This document shows, piece after piece, positions 1-9,084 of a stretch of DNA of 64,000 nucleotides; the first letter of the stretch is position 1, and each line of letters begins with the position of its first letter. The notes under the pieces were generated by a model, which saw only the letters and a program-made list of their open reading frames with translations, made no database searches and was not told where the DNA came from. The translations under genes and the position numbers were made by a program. The stretch covers positions 1 to 64,000 of the forward strand of contig CANKYF010000003.1 of the NCBI GenBank assembly GCA_947487895.1. Direction: 5' to 3'. The DNA comes from an uncultured Flavobacteriaceae bacterium (GTDB lineage Bacteria > Bacteroidota > Bacteroidia > Flavobacteriales > Flavobacteriaceae).

Positions 1-20
1 GAACAAACCATGGTTTGTTC
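1..20. repeat. Perfect 20-bp palindrome at window edge
   Basis: The first 20 bases, GAACAAACCATGGTTTGTTC, equal their own reverse complement. The element lies about 65 bp past the stop of the minus-strand PorP gene. With no loop it is a poor intrinsic terminator, so an operator or part of a dispersed palindrome is equally possible. The window edge hides its left context. Confidence 0.5.
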
Positions 21-84
21 AGAGATTTAATATATTTAATCCTAGTTAAAACTGTAACGGTTATTTAGGACTAGTCACTTTTAT

Positions 85-1113
85 TTAGTAATTAACCGCT
101 GGACAATTACACTCAAAACGCTCTCTTCTACAACCAAAATTGAATCCTAAAGTAAATTGATGAAATCCGCCGTTGGTATAAACCACAGAATTGGCTTGAT
201 GAGTATATGTATATGCAAACATAAAGTTCTTATAATTAACACCTACAAGAGGTGTTATTTGCTGTAATCTTTGGCTATTTACTCTACTACCATCAATATA
301 TTCAGCCCCATCAAAACTATTTCTATAAGATAAACCACCCCAAATTGTTCCAAAATCCATTCTTCTATAAACCTTACCATTTAGGTCAATAGAAGCCTCT
401 TGAGTAGCATCTCTGTATTGAAACATAACAGAAGGTTCATAACTCCAAGCACTACCAAATTTTGAAAGTATAGCACCTCCTGTAAAAATATAACGTCTTA
501 AATTATCGGTATTAGCACCATTGGTATTTAAAACAATATCGGTATTAAGTCCTTTATTTTTAAGTAAATTTTTAACGGTACCATGAATGTAATAATCTAG
601 ATATTGATAAGAAAAACCAAAATCCACATTAAAATTAGTAGCGTTTTGTACTATTCCTTGAATAGCAGGATCTCCCATTGGAGCTCCAACTAAAAAAGTA
701 GTCTCATCTAGTTTGTATTGTATAACTCCTGCACTTAAACCAAAAGACAACATGTTTAAATCAACCTCGCTTCTTGAAAACAATAAATGATGAGCATAGG
801 TTGCATAAGCACCTGTTTGAGAATGAAATCCATTTTCATCAGAATATAAAATTCCTCCAATTGCAGAAGGCGTATCTCCTATTCTTCCATTAGCACTTAA
901 CGTTACCAATTTAGGCGCATCTTCATGACCAAACCATTGTTGGCGCGCTGTCATTCTAATTTTAGCACAATTAGCAACCCCAGCCATTGAAGGATGAATT
1001 AAATAATAATTATCGGTTAAATAATCAGTATAAATTGGTAGACCTTCTTGGGCAGAAGTAATATTCGTTACAATAACTACTATTACAAATTTTAAAATAT
1101 TTTTTAATCTCAT
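85..1113 (-). CDS. PorP/SprF family type IX secretion outer-membrane protein
   Basis: The protein of 342 residues starts with a signal peptide (hydrophobic run 8-18, then TSAQEG) and continues as a beta-barrel-like sequence of alternating aromatic and polar strands. The segment 'LIHPSMAGVANCAKIRMTARQQW' region is the usual start of PorP/SprF proteins (bacteroidetes-specific membrane protein family). Members sit in the outer membrane and help export or anchor surface proteins, especially those with type B C-terminal domains. It ends in an unusual cysteine-containing tail (CRRERFECNCP). Its upstream neighbour is divergent (nfu-like), so unlike typical sprF genes it does not follow its substrate gene inside this window; a partner could lie beyond base 1. 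Family call is firm, the specific substrate unknown. Confidence 0.88.
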   Translation of the reverse strand: MRLKNILKFVIVVIVTNITSAQEGLPIYTDYLTDNYYLIHPSMAGVANCAKIRMTARQQWFGHEDAPKLVTLSANGRIGDTPSAIGGILYSDENGFHSQTGAYATYAHHLLFSRSEVDLNMLSFGLSAGVIQYKLDETTFLVGAPMGDPAIQGIVQNATNFNVDFGFSYQYLDYYIHGTVKNLLKNKGLNTDIVLNTNGANTDNLRRYIFTGGAILSKFGSAWSYEPSVMFQYRDATQEASIDLNGKVYRRMDFGTIWGGLSYRNSFDGAEYIDGSRVNSQRLQQITPLVGVNYKNFMFAYTYTHQANSVVYTNGGFHQFTLGFNFGCRRERFECNCPAVNY

Positions 1114-1208
1114 AACTTATATACCAAGTAGGTTTGGTGTTATGCAAACGTCTTGATTATTAAAAAATTACACGAAATAGAATAAAAAAAATTTCTATTC
1201 TAGAAACA

Positions 1209-1224
1209 TCTTAAATATTTAAGA
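1209..1224. promoter_or_regulatory. 16-bp perfect palindrome in divergent promoter region
   Basis: TCTTAAATATTTAAGA is self-complementary and lies in the 176-bp gap between the divergent PorP and Nfu-like genes, upstream of the plausible Nfu-like -7 box. The position fits an operator, but the sequence is very AT-rich and could arise by chance. Confidence 0.3.
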
Positions 1225-1265
1225 CATAGAACTCAAATATATGGATATCTATAGTTTTCTTTTAG

Positions 1266-1273
1266 TATTTTTG
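1266..1273 (+). promoter_or_regulatory. Putative -7 box for the Nfu-like gene
   Basis: TATTTTTG matches the Bacteroidota -7 consensus TAnnTTTG and lies 16 bp before the ATG at 1290. I see no clear -33 TTTG at the expected distance. The start codon is preceded by TAAA (gctaaaATG), as is common in this phylum, which lacks strong Shine-Dalgarno use. Confidence 0.35.
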
Positions 1274-1289
1274 TAAAAAATTAGCTAAA

Positions 1290-2192
1290 ATGAACACTTT
1301 CAAGGTTTCAGTGCAAGAAACATCAAATAACTCAATACTAAAATTTGAGGTAAATCAGTTTATTACAAAACACCAAAGTTTTGAATTTAATAATATTGAC
1401 GATGCTAAATCATCTCCTCTGGCGCAACAATTGTTTTATTTACCATTTGTAAAAAAGGTATATATATCAGGGAATTTTGTGGCTGTAGAGCGCTATGATA
1501 TTGTAGAATGGAAAGATGTACAAGATGAAGTCGCACAACAAATTGAAGCGTATTTAAACGATGGCGGCGTGGTTATTATAGAAGCAGAAGCTCCTAAAAA
1601 AGTGCCAGTAACGGTATATGCTGAAGCAACTCCTAACCCATCGGTAATGAAGTTTGTAGCTAATAAAAAATTAGTAACAGCTCTTTTTGAATTTACTTCT
1701 ATTGATGAAGCTAAATTATCTCCTCTAGCAACAGAACTTTTTCATTTACCATTTGTAAAAAGTATTTTTATTGAAGAAAACTATGTCTCCATAACAAAAT
1801 ATGACATGGCAGAATGGCAAGACATTACTGTTGAAATAAGAGAATTTATAAAGAATTTTATAGAAAGTGGGAAAGAAGTTGTGTTACCAGAAGCAGCTGA
1901 AAAACTTGAACAAACTACACAACAAAAAGACTCTAGTTTTGATGCCCTTGATGATATTTCAAAAGAAATAGTAAACATTCTTGAGGAGTACGTAAAACCA
2001 GCAGTTGCTAGTGATGGTGGAAATATTCAATTTTTATCTTATGATGAAAATACAAAAAATGTAAGTGTACTGCTTCAAGGTGCTTGTAGTGGGTGCCCAT
2101 CATCAACATTTACATTAAAAAATGGCATTGAAAATATGCTAAAACAACTATTACCAGGAAAAGTAGAAATGGTAGAGGCTATTAATGGCTAA
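1290..2192 (+). CDS. NifU/Nfu-type iron-sulfur scaffold protein with duplicated N-domain
   Basis: The 300-residue cytoplasmic protein has two copies of the Nfu N-terminal domain (about 1-85 and 108-190). Both carry the repeated pattern 'SPLA..LF.LPFVK..(F/Y)I' and an adjacent 'YD(I/M)(V/A)EW'. A C-terminal NifU domain (about 218-300) contains the cluster-binding CSGC motif at 266-269. Such proteins hold and transfer a labile Fe-S cluster to client enzymes. The operative client is not shown by the sequence; QueG and ActB in this window are examples of proteins needing 4Fe-4S clusters. It is the first gene of a plus-strand run and the next gene starts about 80 bp later. The family call is secure because the CxxC domain is intact. 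Confidence 0.92.
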   Translation: MNTFKVSVQETSNNSILKFEVNQFITKHQSFEFNNIDDAKSSPLAQQLFYLPFVKKVYISGNFVAVERYDIVEWKDVQDEVAQQIEAYLNDGGVVIIEAEAPKKVPVTVYAEATPNPSVMKFVANKKLVTALFEFTSIDEAKLSPLATELFHLPFVKSIFIEENYVSITKYDMAEWQDITVEIREFIKNFIESGKEVVLPEAAEKLEQTTQQKDSSFDALDDISKEIVNILEEYVKPAVASDGGNIQFLSYDENTKNVSVLLQGACSGCPSSTFTLKNGIENMLKQLLPGKVEMVEAING

Positions 2193-2273
2193 TTCATTTT
2201 AGCTGTGACTTTTTACAGCCTCTTGTTTCTAAATTATACTAAGTAAGTATTCACTAATTTAAAACATAATATT

Positions 2274-2474
2274 ATGGCAGTATTAAAAGTAATTGAAGTG
2301 TTATCTAACTCAGAACAAAGTTGGGAAGACGCTACAAAGAAAGCAGTAAAGCAAGCTTCAAAAAGTTTAAAAAACATTCGTTCTGTATATGTTCAAGATC
2401 AAAGCGCTAGCGTTAAAGATGGAGAAGTAACAGAATTTAGAGTAAATCTTAAAATAACTTTTGAAATAGATTAG
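2274..2474 (+). CDS. Dodecin family flavin-binding protein
   Basis: The 66-residue protein has the dodecin length and pattern: an N-terminal strand (VLKVIEVLSNS), one helix with W17 (SEQSWEDATKKAVKQA), then two strands ending in 'EFRVNLKITFEID'. Dodecins form hollow dodecamers that bind and buffer flavins. The conserved tryptophan expected to stack on the isoalloxazine ring is present. It lies alone between the Nfu-like gene and a good intrinsic terminator, so the transcript probably ends here. The start is set by ATG at 2274 after an AT-rich leader. Confidence 0.9.
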   Translation: MAVLKVIEVLSNSEQSWEDATKKAVKQASKSLKNIRSVYVQDQSASVKDGEVTEFRVNLKITFEID

Positions 2475-2505
2475 CCCCTTAATAAATACCATTTTATATA
2501 TAGTT

Positions 2506-2535
2506 AAAGCACTCTTTCGAGTGCTTTTTTTGTTT
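2506..2535 (+). terminator. Intrinsic terminator after dodecin gene
   Basis: A 9-bp perfect stem AAAGCACTC / GAGTGCTTT with loop TTTC is followed by a T tract. It lies 31 bp past the dodecin stop codon and just before the next gene. Confidence 0.85.
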
Positions 2536-2557
2536 TTTAATGTTTACTTTTGAAATT

Positions 2558-4669
2558 ATGCGATACTCTTATTTTTTACTCATAATACTTTCTGTAGGTC
2601 TTTATAACTGCGGAAGTAAAGCGTCAAATAAAATGGCTCATAAATACACAAACGATCTAATTAATGAAACGAGCCCATACCTTCTTCAACATGCTCATAA
2701 CCCAGTTGATTGGAAAGCCTGGAATGATCAAACTTTAGAAAAGGCAAAAACTGAAAAAAAATTAATGCTCATAAGCGTTGGATATTCCGCTTGTCATTGG
2801 TGTCATGTTATGGAACATGAAAGTTTTGAAGATAGTTTAGTGGCAGACGTAATGAATAAGAACTTTGTAAATATTAAAGTAGATAGAGAAGAAAGACCAG
2901 ACGTAGACCAAGCTTATATGAATGCCGTACAACTCATGACTGGTAGTGGCGGATGGCCATTAAACGTAATTGCTTTACCCGACGGAAGACCTGTTTGGGG
3001 TGGTACTTATTTTCCAAAAAATCAATGGGTAAGTGTTTTAGAACAGTTAAATAAAATTTACACAAATGAACCTGATAAGCTTTATAAACAAGCTGAAAAT
3101 GTAGCACAAGGTTTAAAAACTCTAGACATGGTAGAGTTGAATACCGATGCACCTAAATTTGAGAAAGAATTTATTGAAACATCTGTAAAAACGTGGTCCA
3201 AAGAATTTGACAACAAACTAGGTGGTTTAGATAGAACACAAAAATTTATGATGCCTAATAATTACCATTTTTTGTTAAGATATGCTTATCAAAATAATGA
3301 TAAAGAATTGTTAGACTATGTAAATCTTACACTCTCAAAAATGGCTCATGGCGGTGTCTTTGATCAAGTTGGCGGGGGGTTTGCAAGATATTCTGTAGAT
3401 GAAAAATGGCACGTACCTCACTTTGAAAAAATGCTGTATGATAATGGACAATTGGTTAGTTTGTATGCAGATGCTTATCTTCTAACTAAAAATGAACTTT
3501 ATAAAAATACCGCAGAAGAAACACTAGAATTTGTAAAAAGAGAAATGACTACTGAAGAAGGGGCTTTTTACTCCTCTCTCGATGCTGATAGTAATAACGC
3601 TGAAGGTGAACTTGAAGAAGGGGCTTTTTATGTTTGGAATAAAGACCAGCTTAAAAATTTATTAGCTGAAGATTTTGAATTGTTTTCTGATTATTACAAT
3701 GTGAATAACTTCGGATTATGGGAACACGGAAATTATGTATTAATAAGAAAAGATGAAGAAGCTTCCATTTTAAAAAAGCATACTATTTCAAAAGAAGAAC
3801 TTTATGAAAAAATCACTTCTTGGAAAGCACTTCTTTTAGAAACCCGAAATAAACGCCCTAAACCAAGATTAGACGATAAAACCCTTGCATCCTGGAACGG
3901 ACTGATGCTTAAAGGATATATTGATGCTTACAGAGTATTTCAAAAACCTGAATATCTAGAAATCGCTTTAAAAAATGCTGTTTTTATTACTGCAAAAATG
4001 ATGAAAGATGATGGCGGGTTATATCATACTTATAAAGATGGCGAAAGTAAAATTAATGGCTATATGGAAGATTATGTAACTGTTATTGATGCTTTTATTG
4101 CTTTATACGAAAACACATTAGATACCAAATGGCTAAACAATGCAAGAGATTTAACTAATTACACCTTTGATCATTTCTTTGATAAAACTAGCAATATGTT
4201 TTATTTCACCTCAAATGAAGATACCTCTTTAGTTTCCAGAAGTATTGAATATAGAGATAATGTAATTCCTGGTAGTAATTCTATAATGGCAAAAAACCTA
4301 TTTAAATTAGGGCATTATTTTGATAATGAACATTTCAACAAAACTGCCGTAACAATGCTTAATAATGTGAAGCCAGAAATTCAGGAATATGCTTCAGGAT
4401 ATTCAAATTGGTTAGATTTAATGTTGAATTATACCAACCCATATTACGAAGTTGCTGTTGTAGGAGCAGATGCTAAACAAAGAATAGAAGCGCTTAATAA
4501 TACATATTTACCTAATAAATTAATTGCCGGAAGTACAGAAGACAGTAAAATGCCATTACTTTTAAACAGGTACAACCCTGATGCTACATTAATTTATGTT
4601 TGTGTAAATAAGGCTTGTAAACTTCCTGTTAGCGAAGTCGAAAAAGCCATTCAATTTTTAAAAGAATAA
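2558..4669 (+). CDS. SSP411/YyaL-type thioredoxin-domain lipoprotein
   Basis: The protein belongs to the DUF255 (spermatogenesis-associated protein 20-like) family: an N-terminal thioredoxin-like domain followed by a large alpha/alpha toroid resembling six-hairpin glycosidases. I chose the internal ATG at 2558 rather than 2540 because it gives a clean lipoprotein signal ([18 protein letters not shown], lipobox LYNC), so the protein should be membrane-anchored. Family hallmarks are 'NPVDW', the CHWC active site (residues 79-82 from this start), 'DREERPD' and 'GGWPLNV'. From this start the length is 703 residues, close to the family norm. Its biochemical role is not established; redox or sugar-related functions have been proposed. 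It is followed after 3 bp by the DUF1304 gene, so they are probably co-transcribed. Confidence 0.88.
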   Translation: MRYSYFLLIILSVGLYNCGSKASNKMAHKYTNDLINETSPYLLQHAHNPVDWKAWNDQTLEKAKTEKKLMLISVGYSACHWCHVMEHESFEDSLVADVMNKNFVNIKVDREERPDVDQAYMNAVQLMTGSGGWPLNVIALPDGRPVWGGTYFPKNQWVSVLEQLNKIYTNEPDKLYKQAENVAQGLKTLDMVELNTDAPKFEKEFIETSVKTWSKEFDNKLGGLDRTQKFMMPNNYHFLLRYAYQNNDKELLDYVNLTLSKMAHGGVFDQVGGGFARYSVDEKWHVPHFEKMLYDNGQLVSLYADAYLLTKNELYKNTAEETLEFVKREMTTEEGAFYSSLDADSNNAEGELEEGAFYVWNKDQLKNLLAEDFELFSDYYNVNNFGLWEHGNYVLIRKDEEASILKKHTISKEELYEKITSWKALLLETRNKRPKPRLDDKTLASWNGLMLKGYIDAYRVFQKPEYLEIALKNAVFITAKMMKDDGGLYHTYKDGESKINGYMEDYVTVIDAFIALYENTLDTKWLNNARDLTNYTFDHFFDKTSNMFYFTSNEDTSLVSRSIEYRDNVIPGSNSIMAKNLFKLGHYFDNEHFNKTAVTMLNNVKPEIQEYASGYSNWLDLMLNYTNPYYEVAVVGADAKQRIEALNNTYLPNKLIAGSTEDSKMPLLLNRYNPDATLIYVCVNKACKLPVSEVEKAIQFLKE

Positions 4670-4672
4670 AAA

Positions 4673-5035
4673 ATGAATACACTAACTATCATTTTAATAA
4701 TTATTGTTGCTTTAGAGCACTTATATTTTCTAGTCCTTGAAATGTTTTTATGGACAAAACCTAGAGGTATTAAAGCCTTTGGTTTAAAATCAAAAGAATT
4801 TGCTGAGGAAACCAAGGTTTTAGCTGCTAACCAAGGGCTTTATAATGGTTTTTTGGCAGCTGGGTTAATTTATTCTTTGTTAAAAAATAATATAGAAGTT
4901 GCTATTTTATTTCTTTTTTTCGTGACTATTGCAGGTATTTATGGGTCTTACTCTACAAAGAAAATTAAACTGTTTTATGTACAAACAGTTCCTGCTATAA
5001 TTGCATTAACAATTTGTTTTCTGCAATATTTTTAA
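4673..5035 (+). CDS. DUF1304 family small membrane protein
   Basis: This 120-residue protein has four predicted membrane segments (about 3-23, 53-70, 75-93 and 99-118). The family-like pattern is 'EHLYFLVLEMFLWTKPRG' near the N-terminus and 'AANQGLYNGFLAAGL' mid-protein. DUF1304 proteins have no established biochemical role. The ATG is 3 bp after the previous stop, indicating translational coupling with the thioredoxin-domain lipoprotein gene. Confidence 0.85.
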   Translation: MNTLTIILIIIVALEHLYFLVLEMFLWTKPRGIKAFGLKSKEFAEETKVLAANQGLYNGFLAAGLIYSLLKNNIEVAILFLFFVTIAGIYGSYSTKKIKLFYVQTVPAIIALTICFLQYF

Positions 5036-5113
5036 CAGTTTTTTCATCTTAGTAAAGATATAAAAACACATAAAAAACTTAATTTTATAACACTAATAAA
5101 CACTCATCAAATT

Positions 5114-5953
5114 ATGTATTACCAAGAAGAAGATTTAATTGAAAAAGGAACTGACTATGCTAATTATGCATTAGACTTTGTTAAAGATTACGGTCCTAAA
5201 GTTTTAACGGCAATTGCTATATGGATTATTGGTTCATGGGTAATCAAGATTATTAATAAGGCAGCAGGTAAAGTTATGGATAAAGGCAACTATGATACCA
5301 GCCTTAAAAAGTTTTTACTCAACCTTATAAAATGGGCTTTAAAAATACTTTTAATCGTTTCTATACTTGGTACTGTTGGAGTTGAAACTACATCATTTGC
5401 TGCTATTTTAGCTGCTGCTGGTTTAGCTATTGGTATGGCTTTACAAGGTTCTTTAGCAAATTTTGCTGGTGGAGTATTACTTATGATTTTTAAACCAATA
5501 AAAATTGGTGACTTAATTGAAGCACAAGGAGAATTAGGTGTGGTAAAAGAAATAGAAATTTTCACCACTAAAATTGTATCTCCAACAAATAAAGAAATTA
5601 TAATTCCAAACGCAACGTTGTCTAATGGAAATATCACCAACTATTCTACAGAAGGAAAACTGCGTGTAGATTTAACTATTGGTGTTAGTTATGATGCAGA
5701 TATTAAACAAACCAAAGAGGTTTTAATGAATGTTTTAACTTCTAACCCTAAAGTATTAAAAGATCCTGCACCAAGTGTAAATGTTTCTGAATTAGCTGAT
5801 AGCTCTGTAAATTTTGCTGTTAGACCTTATGCAACTGTAGATGATTATTGGGATGTTTACTTTGGAACTACAGAACAATGTAAAATAGCATTAGACGCTG
5901 CAGGTATTGAAATTCCTTACCCACACAGTGTTGAAATACATAAAGACGCTTAA
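5114..5953 (+). CDS. Small-conductance mechanosensitive channel (MscS family)
   Basis: The protein has the MscS layout: 279 residues, three N-terminal membrane helices (about 30-48, 65-85, 90-118) and a cytoplasmic beta/alpha vestibule. The pore-lining TM3 signature 'AAAGLAIGMALQGSLANFAGG' region is nearly canonical, followed by 'PIKIGDLIEAQGELGVVKEI' and 'IPNATLSNGNITNYS'. It would open under membrane tension to release osmolytes after hypo-osmotic shock. It converges with tsaB, with a 4-bp overlap of the two stop regions and no terminator between them. Whether this is mscS itself or a paralogue cannot be decided here. Confidence 0.93.
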   Translation: MYYQEEDLIEKGTDYANYALDFVKDYGPKVLTAIAIWIIGSWVIKIINKAAGKVMDKGNYDTSLKKFLLNLIKWALKILLIVSILGTVGVETTSFAAILAAAGLAIGMALQGSLANFAGGVLLMIFKPIKIGDLIEAQGELGVVKEIEIFTTKIVSPTNKEIIIPNATLSNGNITNYSTEGKLRVDLTIGVSYDADIKQTKEVLMNVLTSNPKVLKDPAPSVNVSELADSSVNFAVRPYATVDDYWDVYFGTTEQCKIALDAAGIEIPYPHSVEIHKDA

Positions 5954-6618
5954 GATTTAGGCTTTATTGCCACAAAATCTTTTAAATAATATGGTTCAAA
6001 ATAAGCGACATCTTCGGTGTCGCTTGTTTTATATTTATCATACGCCAAGGCACCCATTTCTTTTGCAGATGGTAATTTATCTTCAATAAATATAGCATTT
6101 GGGTGATTGATAAGTTCTTTCGTTTTTTCAACGCCATCACCAATAAAGTACACCTTTCCTTCATTTAAATGATTGTCAAAAGATGTTTCATCTAAAATTT
6201 GCGCTTGTGTTTCTCTTATTTGCTCATGATTGCTGTTGTAAATTGTAGAATACACTTCCATTCTACGTGCATCTAACATGGCAATAATGACAGCTTCATC
6301 ACAACTTACTTGATTAGCCAAGGCATCTAAAGTTGGTACAGAGATTAGAGGTAGATCTAAAGCAAAAGACAACCCTTTAGCTGCCGAAACACCAATTCTT
6401 AAACCTGTGTAAGAGCCAGGACCTTTACTAACAGCTATGGCATTTAAATCAGTTTTACTAATATTTGCTTCAGCTAAAACTTCATCAATAAACACATGTA
6501 GTTTTTCAGCATGTGAATACCCATTTCTACTATCTTCTTTTAAGGCAATAGTTTTGCCTTCTTTTGAAACTGAAACAGAACAATTAGTTGTTGCTGTTTC
6601 TATATTTAAAATATACAC
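5950..6618 (-). CDS. tsaB: tRNA threonylcarbamoyladenosine biosynthesis protein TsaB
   Basis: At 222 residues this is a typical TsaB, an ASKHA-fold partner of TsaD needed to make t6A37 in tRNAs reading ANN codons. Signatures visible are 'ILNIETATTNCSVSV' at the N-terminus, 'VSKGPGSYTGLRIGVSAAKG' at about 65-84, and 'VIAMLDARRMEVYS'. The gene starts 3 bp after the tolC-like stop, so it is probably the last gene of the export operon, although its role is housekeeping. The stop overlaps that of convergent mscS by 4 bp. Confidence 0.93.
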   Translation of the reverse strand: MYILNIETATTNCSVSVSKEGKTIALKEDSRNGYSHAEKLHVFIDEVLAEANISKTDLNAIAVSKGPGSYTGLRIGVSAAKGLSFALDLPLISVPTLDALANQVSCDEAVIIAMLDARRMEVYSTIYNSNHEQIRETQAQILDETSFDNHLNEGKVYFIGDGVEKTKELINHPNAIFIEDKLPSAKEMGALAYDKYKTSDTEDVAYFEPYYLKDFVAIKPKS

Positions 6619-6621
6619 TAT

Positions 6622-7956
6622 CTAATCCATTGAAAATTTACCGAGGTAAAAGTCTAAAATTTTTGTCTTAAAAACAAAATCATATTTAGCATTAATAAGG
6701 GATGTTTGCGCTTGTATAAAACGTACTCTAGATTGTTCCAAATCAAAAGCATTCATTGCCCCAATATTATAACGTTCTTGGGCATTATTAAAAGCCAATT
6801 CTTGTGATTCTAAAGATTTTTTTGAAGATTCAAATGTTTTAAATGCAGCATGAGCATCGGTAAAAGCACGTTGTATATTAGATTCTAAATTCAATTTAAC
6901 CTGCTCAAAATTTAATTTAGAGTTTTCTTCTTGAATTCTAGATTTAGCTACTGCTGTTTTATTCTGAAATCTTGAGAATATTGGAATATTTACACTTAAA
7001 TTGAAGTTATGTCCTTTTAACAAGTCTAACTCTCTAAAAAAGGCTTGCTTAATAAAATCATTTTTAGATTCACTCCAAACAGACCCAAAACCATAATTAA
7101 AATTAACAGATGGGTAATATCCTGCCTTAGATATTTGTGTACTGAGTTCTGCATTTTCAATATTCTTTTCAGCAACCTTAATTTCATTTCTATTCTGATA
7201 AGCATATTCTAGAATAGGGTTAACATCATTATAAAGTAAAGCTGCAGAAGGATTTGAAACATCTATAATTTCTACTTCAAAGCCATTATAAGGCAGCTGT
7301 AATAATTGAGATAATGTTAATAATGATAAATTATAATTGTTTTCGGCAACCGTTAAACTCTGAGCATCTCCACTTAAAGTAGCTTCAGCATCATATATAT
7401 TAACTTTAGGTTGAACACCCGCATCTACTAATTCTTTAACTTGATTTAATTGTTTTTCTGAAAATTCATACTGTGCTTGAGCTGCTTCTAAATTTTCTTT
7501 ATTGAATAATACATTTAAATACGAGTTTACCACATTTAATGATATATCGTCTTGTATTCTCTTAAGTTCTAACGCACTGGTTTCTAAATCTAGTTTTGCA
7601 GATTTATATATATTCAATGTTCTAAACCCATTAAAAATATTTTGATTTACACCAATATTGTAATTAAAAGAATGTGTTGTTTGGTTAGTTATACGTTGAT
7701 TAGTTACTTGATCAAAACCAGAGCCAATACCCATACGCTGTCCTGTACTTGCACTTAATGATGGTAAAAATTGGCCTCTAGCCCCAATAACATCCTGCTC
7801 TTTTATAAGAATATCATTCTTACCTTGTTTAACAGAAATGTTATTATCAATAGCATGTTTAACACATTCTTTTAAAGTCCATTTTTTCTGTTGAGCAACA
7901 GAAGAAACACATATTAATACTGCAAATGTAAAAGCTAATTTTTTAATTGTCTTCAT
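6622..7956 (-). CDS. TolC family outer-membrane efflux protein
   Basis: The track ORF begins at 8007, but the ATG at 7956 gives a proper signal peptide (MKTIKKLAFTFAVLICVSSVAQ) and a modest 14-bp overlap with the upstream adaptor gene, so I take that start (about 444 residues). The protein shows the two-fold TolC/OEP repeat: long amphipathic helical segments with 'GVQPKVNIYDAEATLSG' in the first half and 'GAMNAFDLEQSRVRFIQAQ' in the second. It should form the trimeric exit duct of the tripartite pump encoded by the four upstream genes. The substrate is not indicated by the sequence. Confidence 0.92.
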   Translation of the reverse strand: MKTIKKLAFTFAVLICVSSVAQQKKWTLKECVKHAIDNNISVKQGKNDILIKEQDVIGARGQFLPSLSASTGQRMGIGSGFDQVTNQRITNQTTHSFNYNIGVNQNIFNGFRTLNIYKSAKLDLETSALELKRIQDDISLNVVNSYLNVLFNKENLEAAQAQYEFSEKQLNQVKELVDAGVQPKVNIYDAEATLSGDAQSLTVAENNYNLSLLTLSQLLQLPYNGFEVEIIDVSNPSAALLYNDVNPILEYAYQNRNEIKVAEKNIENAELSTQISKAGYYPSVNFNYGFGSVWSESKNDFIKQAFFRELDLLKGHNFNLSVNIPIFSRFQNKTAVAKSRIQEENSKLNFEQVKLNLESNIQRAFTDAHAAFKTFESSKKSLESQELAFNNAQERYNIGAMNAFDLEQSRVRFIQAQTSLINAKYDFVFKTKILDFYLGKFSMD

Positions 7957-9067
7957 TTTCCTTATCATCTTTCTTAGCAAGTTTATTCCAAACTTTAATT
8001 TTATCATCTTCTTTTAACCCAGAGATGATTTCCATATTAATCCCATCAGATATTCCCGTTTCTATATCACGCCTTTCATAATTGGCTTCATCTAACATGA
8101 CTTCTACATATGGTTTTTTTGTGTCTTTATCATATTGTAGCAATGCTTCTTTAATAACTAGTATACTATCTTTTTTCTCTAAAACAATATCTGCATTAGC
8201 ACTATATCCTGCTCTTATGTATGAATTTGTAGACTCCACATTTACATCTCCTTCAATTTTAAATTGAACAGCTCCTTGATCCTCAGTTCCTTTAGGAGCA
8301 ATAAATCTTAATTTCGCATCAAATTCTTTGTCTTGAATAGCTCCTAGTTTTATATTTAAAGGCATCCCTATTTTTAACTTGCCTACTTCGGCCTCATCAA
8401 CTTTACCTTCAAAAATCATTTTACCTAAATCTGCTATTGTAGATATGGTTGTACCTGCATTAAAATTGTTACTTTCTATTACTTGGTCACCTTCTTTAAC
8501 TGGTATTTCTAAAATAGTACCAGAAACTGTAGCTTTCACATTTGTGTTTGCTGTACTTGAACCACCTGCAGACCCTCTTTTAATAATAGAATAATCACTA
8601 ATAGCATTTGCTAAGTTTTGTTTTGCTTGATTGTAATTTAATGTAAAAGTATCAAAGCTTTGCGTTGAAATAACTCCTTTTTCGAATAATATTTTATTTC
8701 TATTATATTCGGTTTTGGCATTATCTAAAACAATTTTTGCATTATCTATTCTTCCTTTGGCACTATTTAAAGACTGTTCGTTTGGAACCACTTTAATAGT
8801 AGCAATTAAATCTCCGTTTTTAATGGCATCACCTTCATTTACATAAATTTTTTCTATAATTCCTGAAATTTGAGGTTTAATTTCAACTTCATCATCTGGT
8901 ATTATTTTGCCCGTTGCCACTACTTTATTTATAATATTTGCCTTAGATAATTTTTCTGTTTTAAAAGTTTCTTTAGGCTTATTATTCTTTTTAAATACTG
9001 CTAATATGGCAATCCCTACCAGCAAAATAAAAAATATAATTAGTGTGATTTTTAGCTGTTTATTCAT
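7943..9067 (-). CDS. HlyD/MacA-type periplasmic adaptor subunit
   Basis: The 374-residue protein has one N-terminal membrane anchor (about 7-24), a split biotinyl-lipoyl-like domain ('VEIKPQISGIIEKIYVNEGD' and 'VKATVSGTILEIPVKEGDQV'), a helical hairpin between them (about 100-160), then beta-barrel and membrane-proximal domains ('RAGYSANADIVLE'). This is the membrane-fusion adaptor of a MacAB-TolC-like pump, bridging the inner-membrane ABC permeases and the TolC protein encoded next. The last codons overlap the start of the tolC-like gene, which supports a shared transcript. Confidence 0.92.
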   Translation of the reverse strand: MNKQLKITLIIFFILLVGIAILAVFKKNNKPKETFKTEKLSKANIINKVVATGKIIPDDEVEIKPQISGIIEKIYVNEGDAIKNGDLIATIKVVPNEQSLNSAKGRIDNAKIVLDNAKTEYNRNKILFEKGVISTQSFDTFTLNYNQAKQNLANAISDYSIIKRGSAGGSSTANTNVKATVSGTILEIPVKEGDQVIESNNFNAGTTISTIADLGKMIFEGKVDEAEVGKLKIGMPLNIKLGAIQDKEFDAKLRFIAPKGTEDQGAVQFKIEGDVNVESTNSYIRAGYSANADIVLEKKDSILVIKEALLQYDKDTKKPYVEVMLDEANYERRDIETGISDGINMEIISGLKEDDKIKVWNKLAKKDDKENEDN

Positions 9068-9084
9068 TATTTTAAGTTTATAAT

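Noticed and set aside
2540-2557. Upstream ATG for the SSP411-like gene
   Set aside because: Starting at 2558 gives a proper lipoprotein signal peptide, and the 2540 ATG lies in the terminator's T-tract region.
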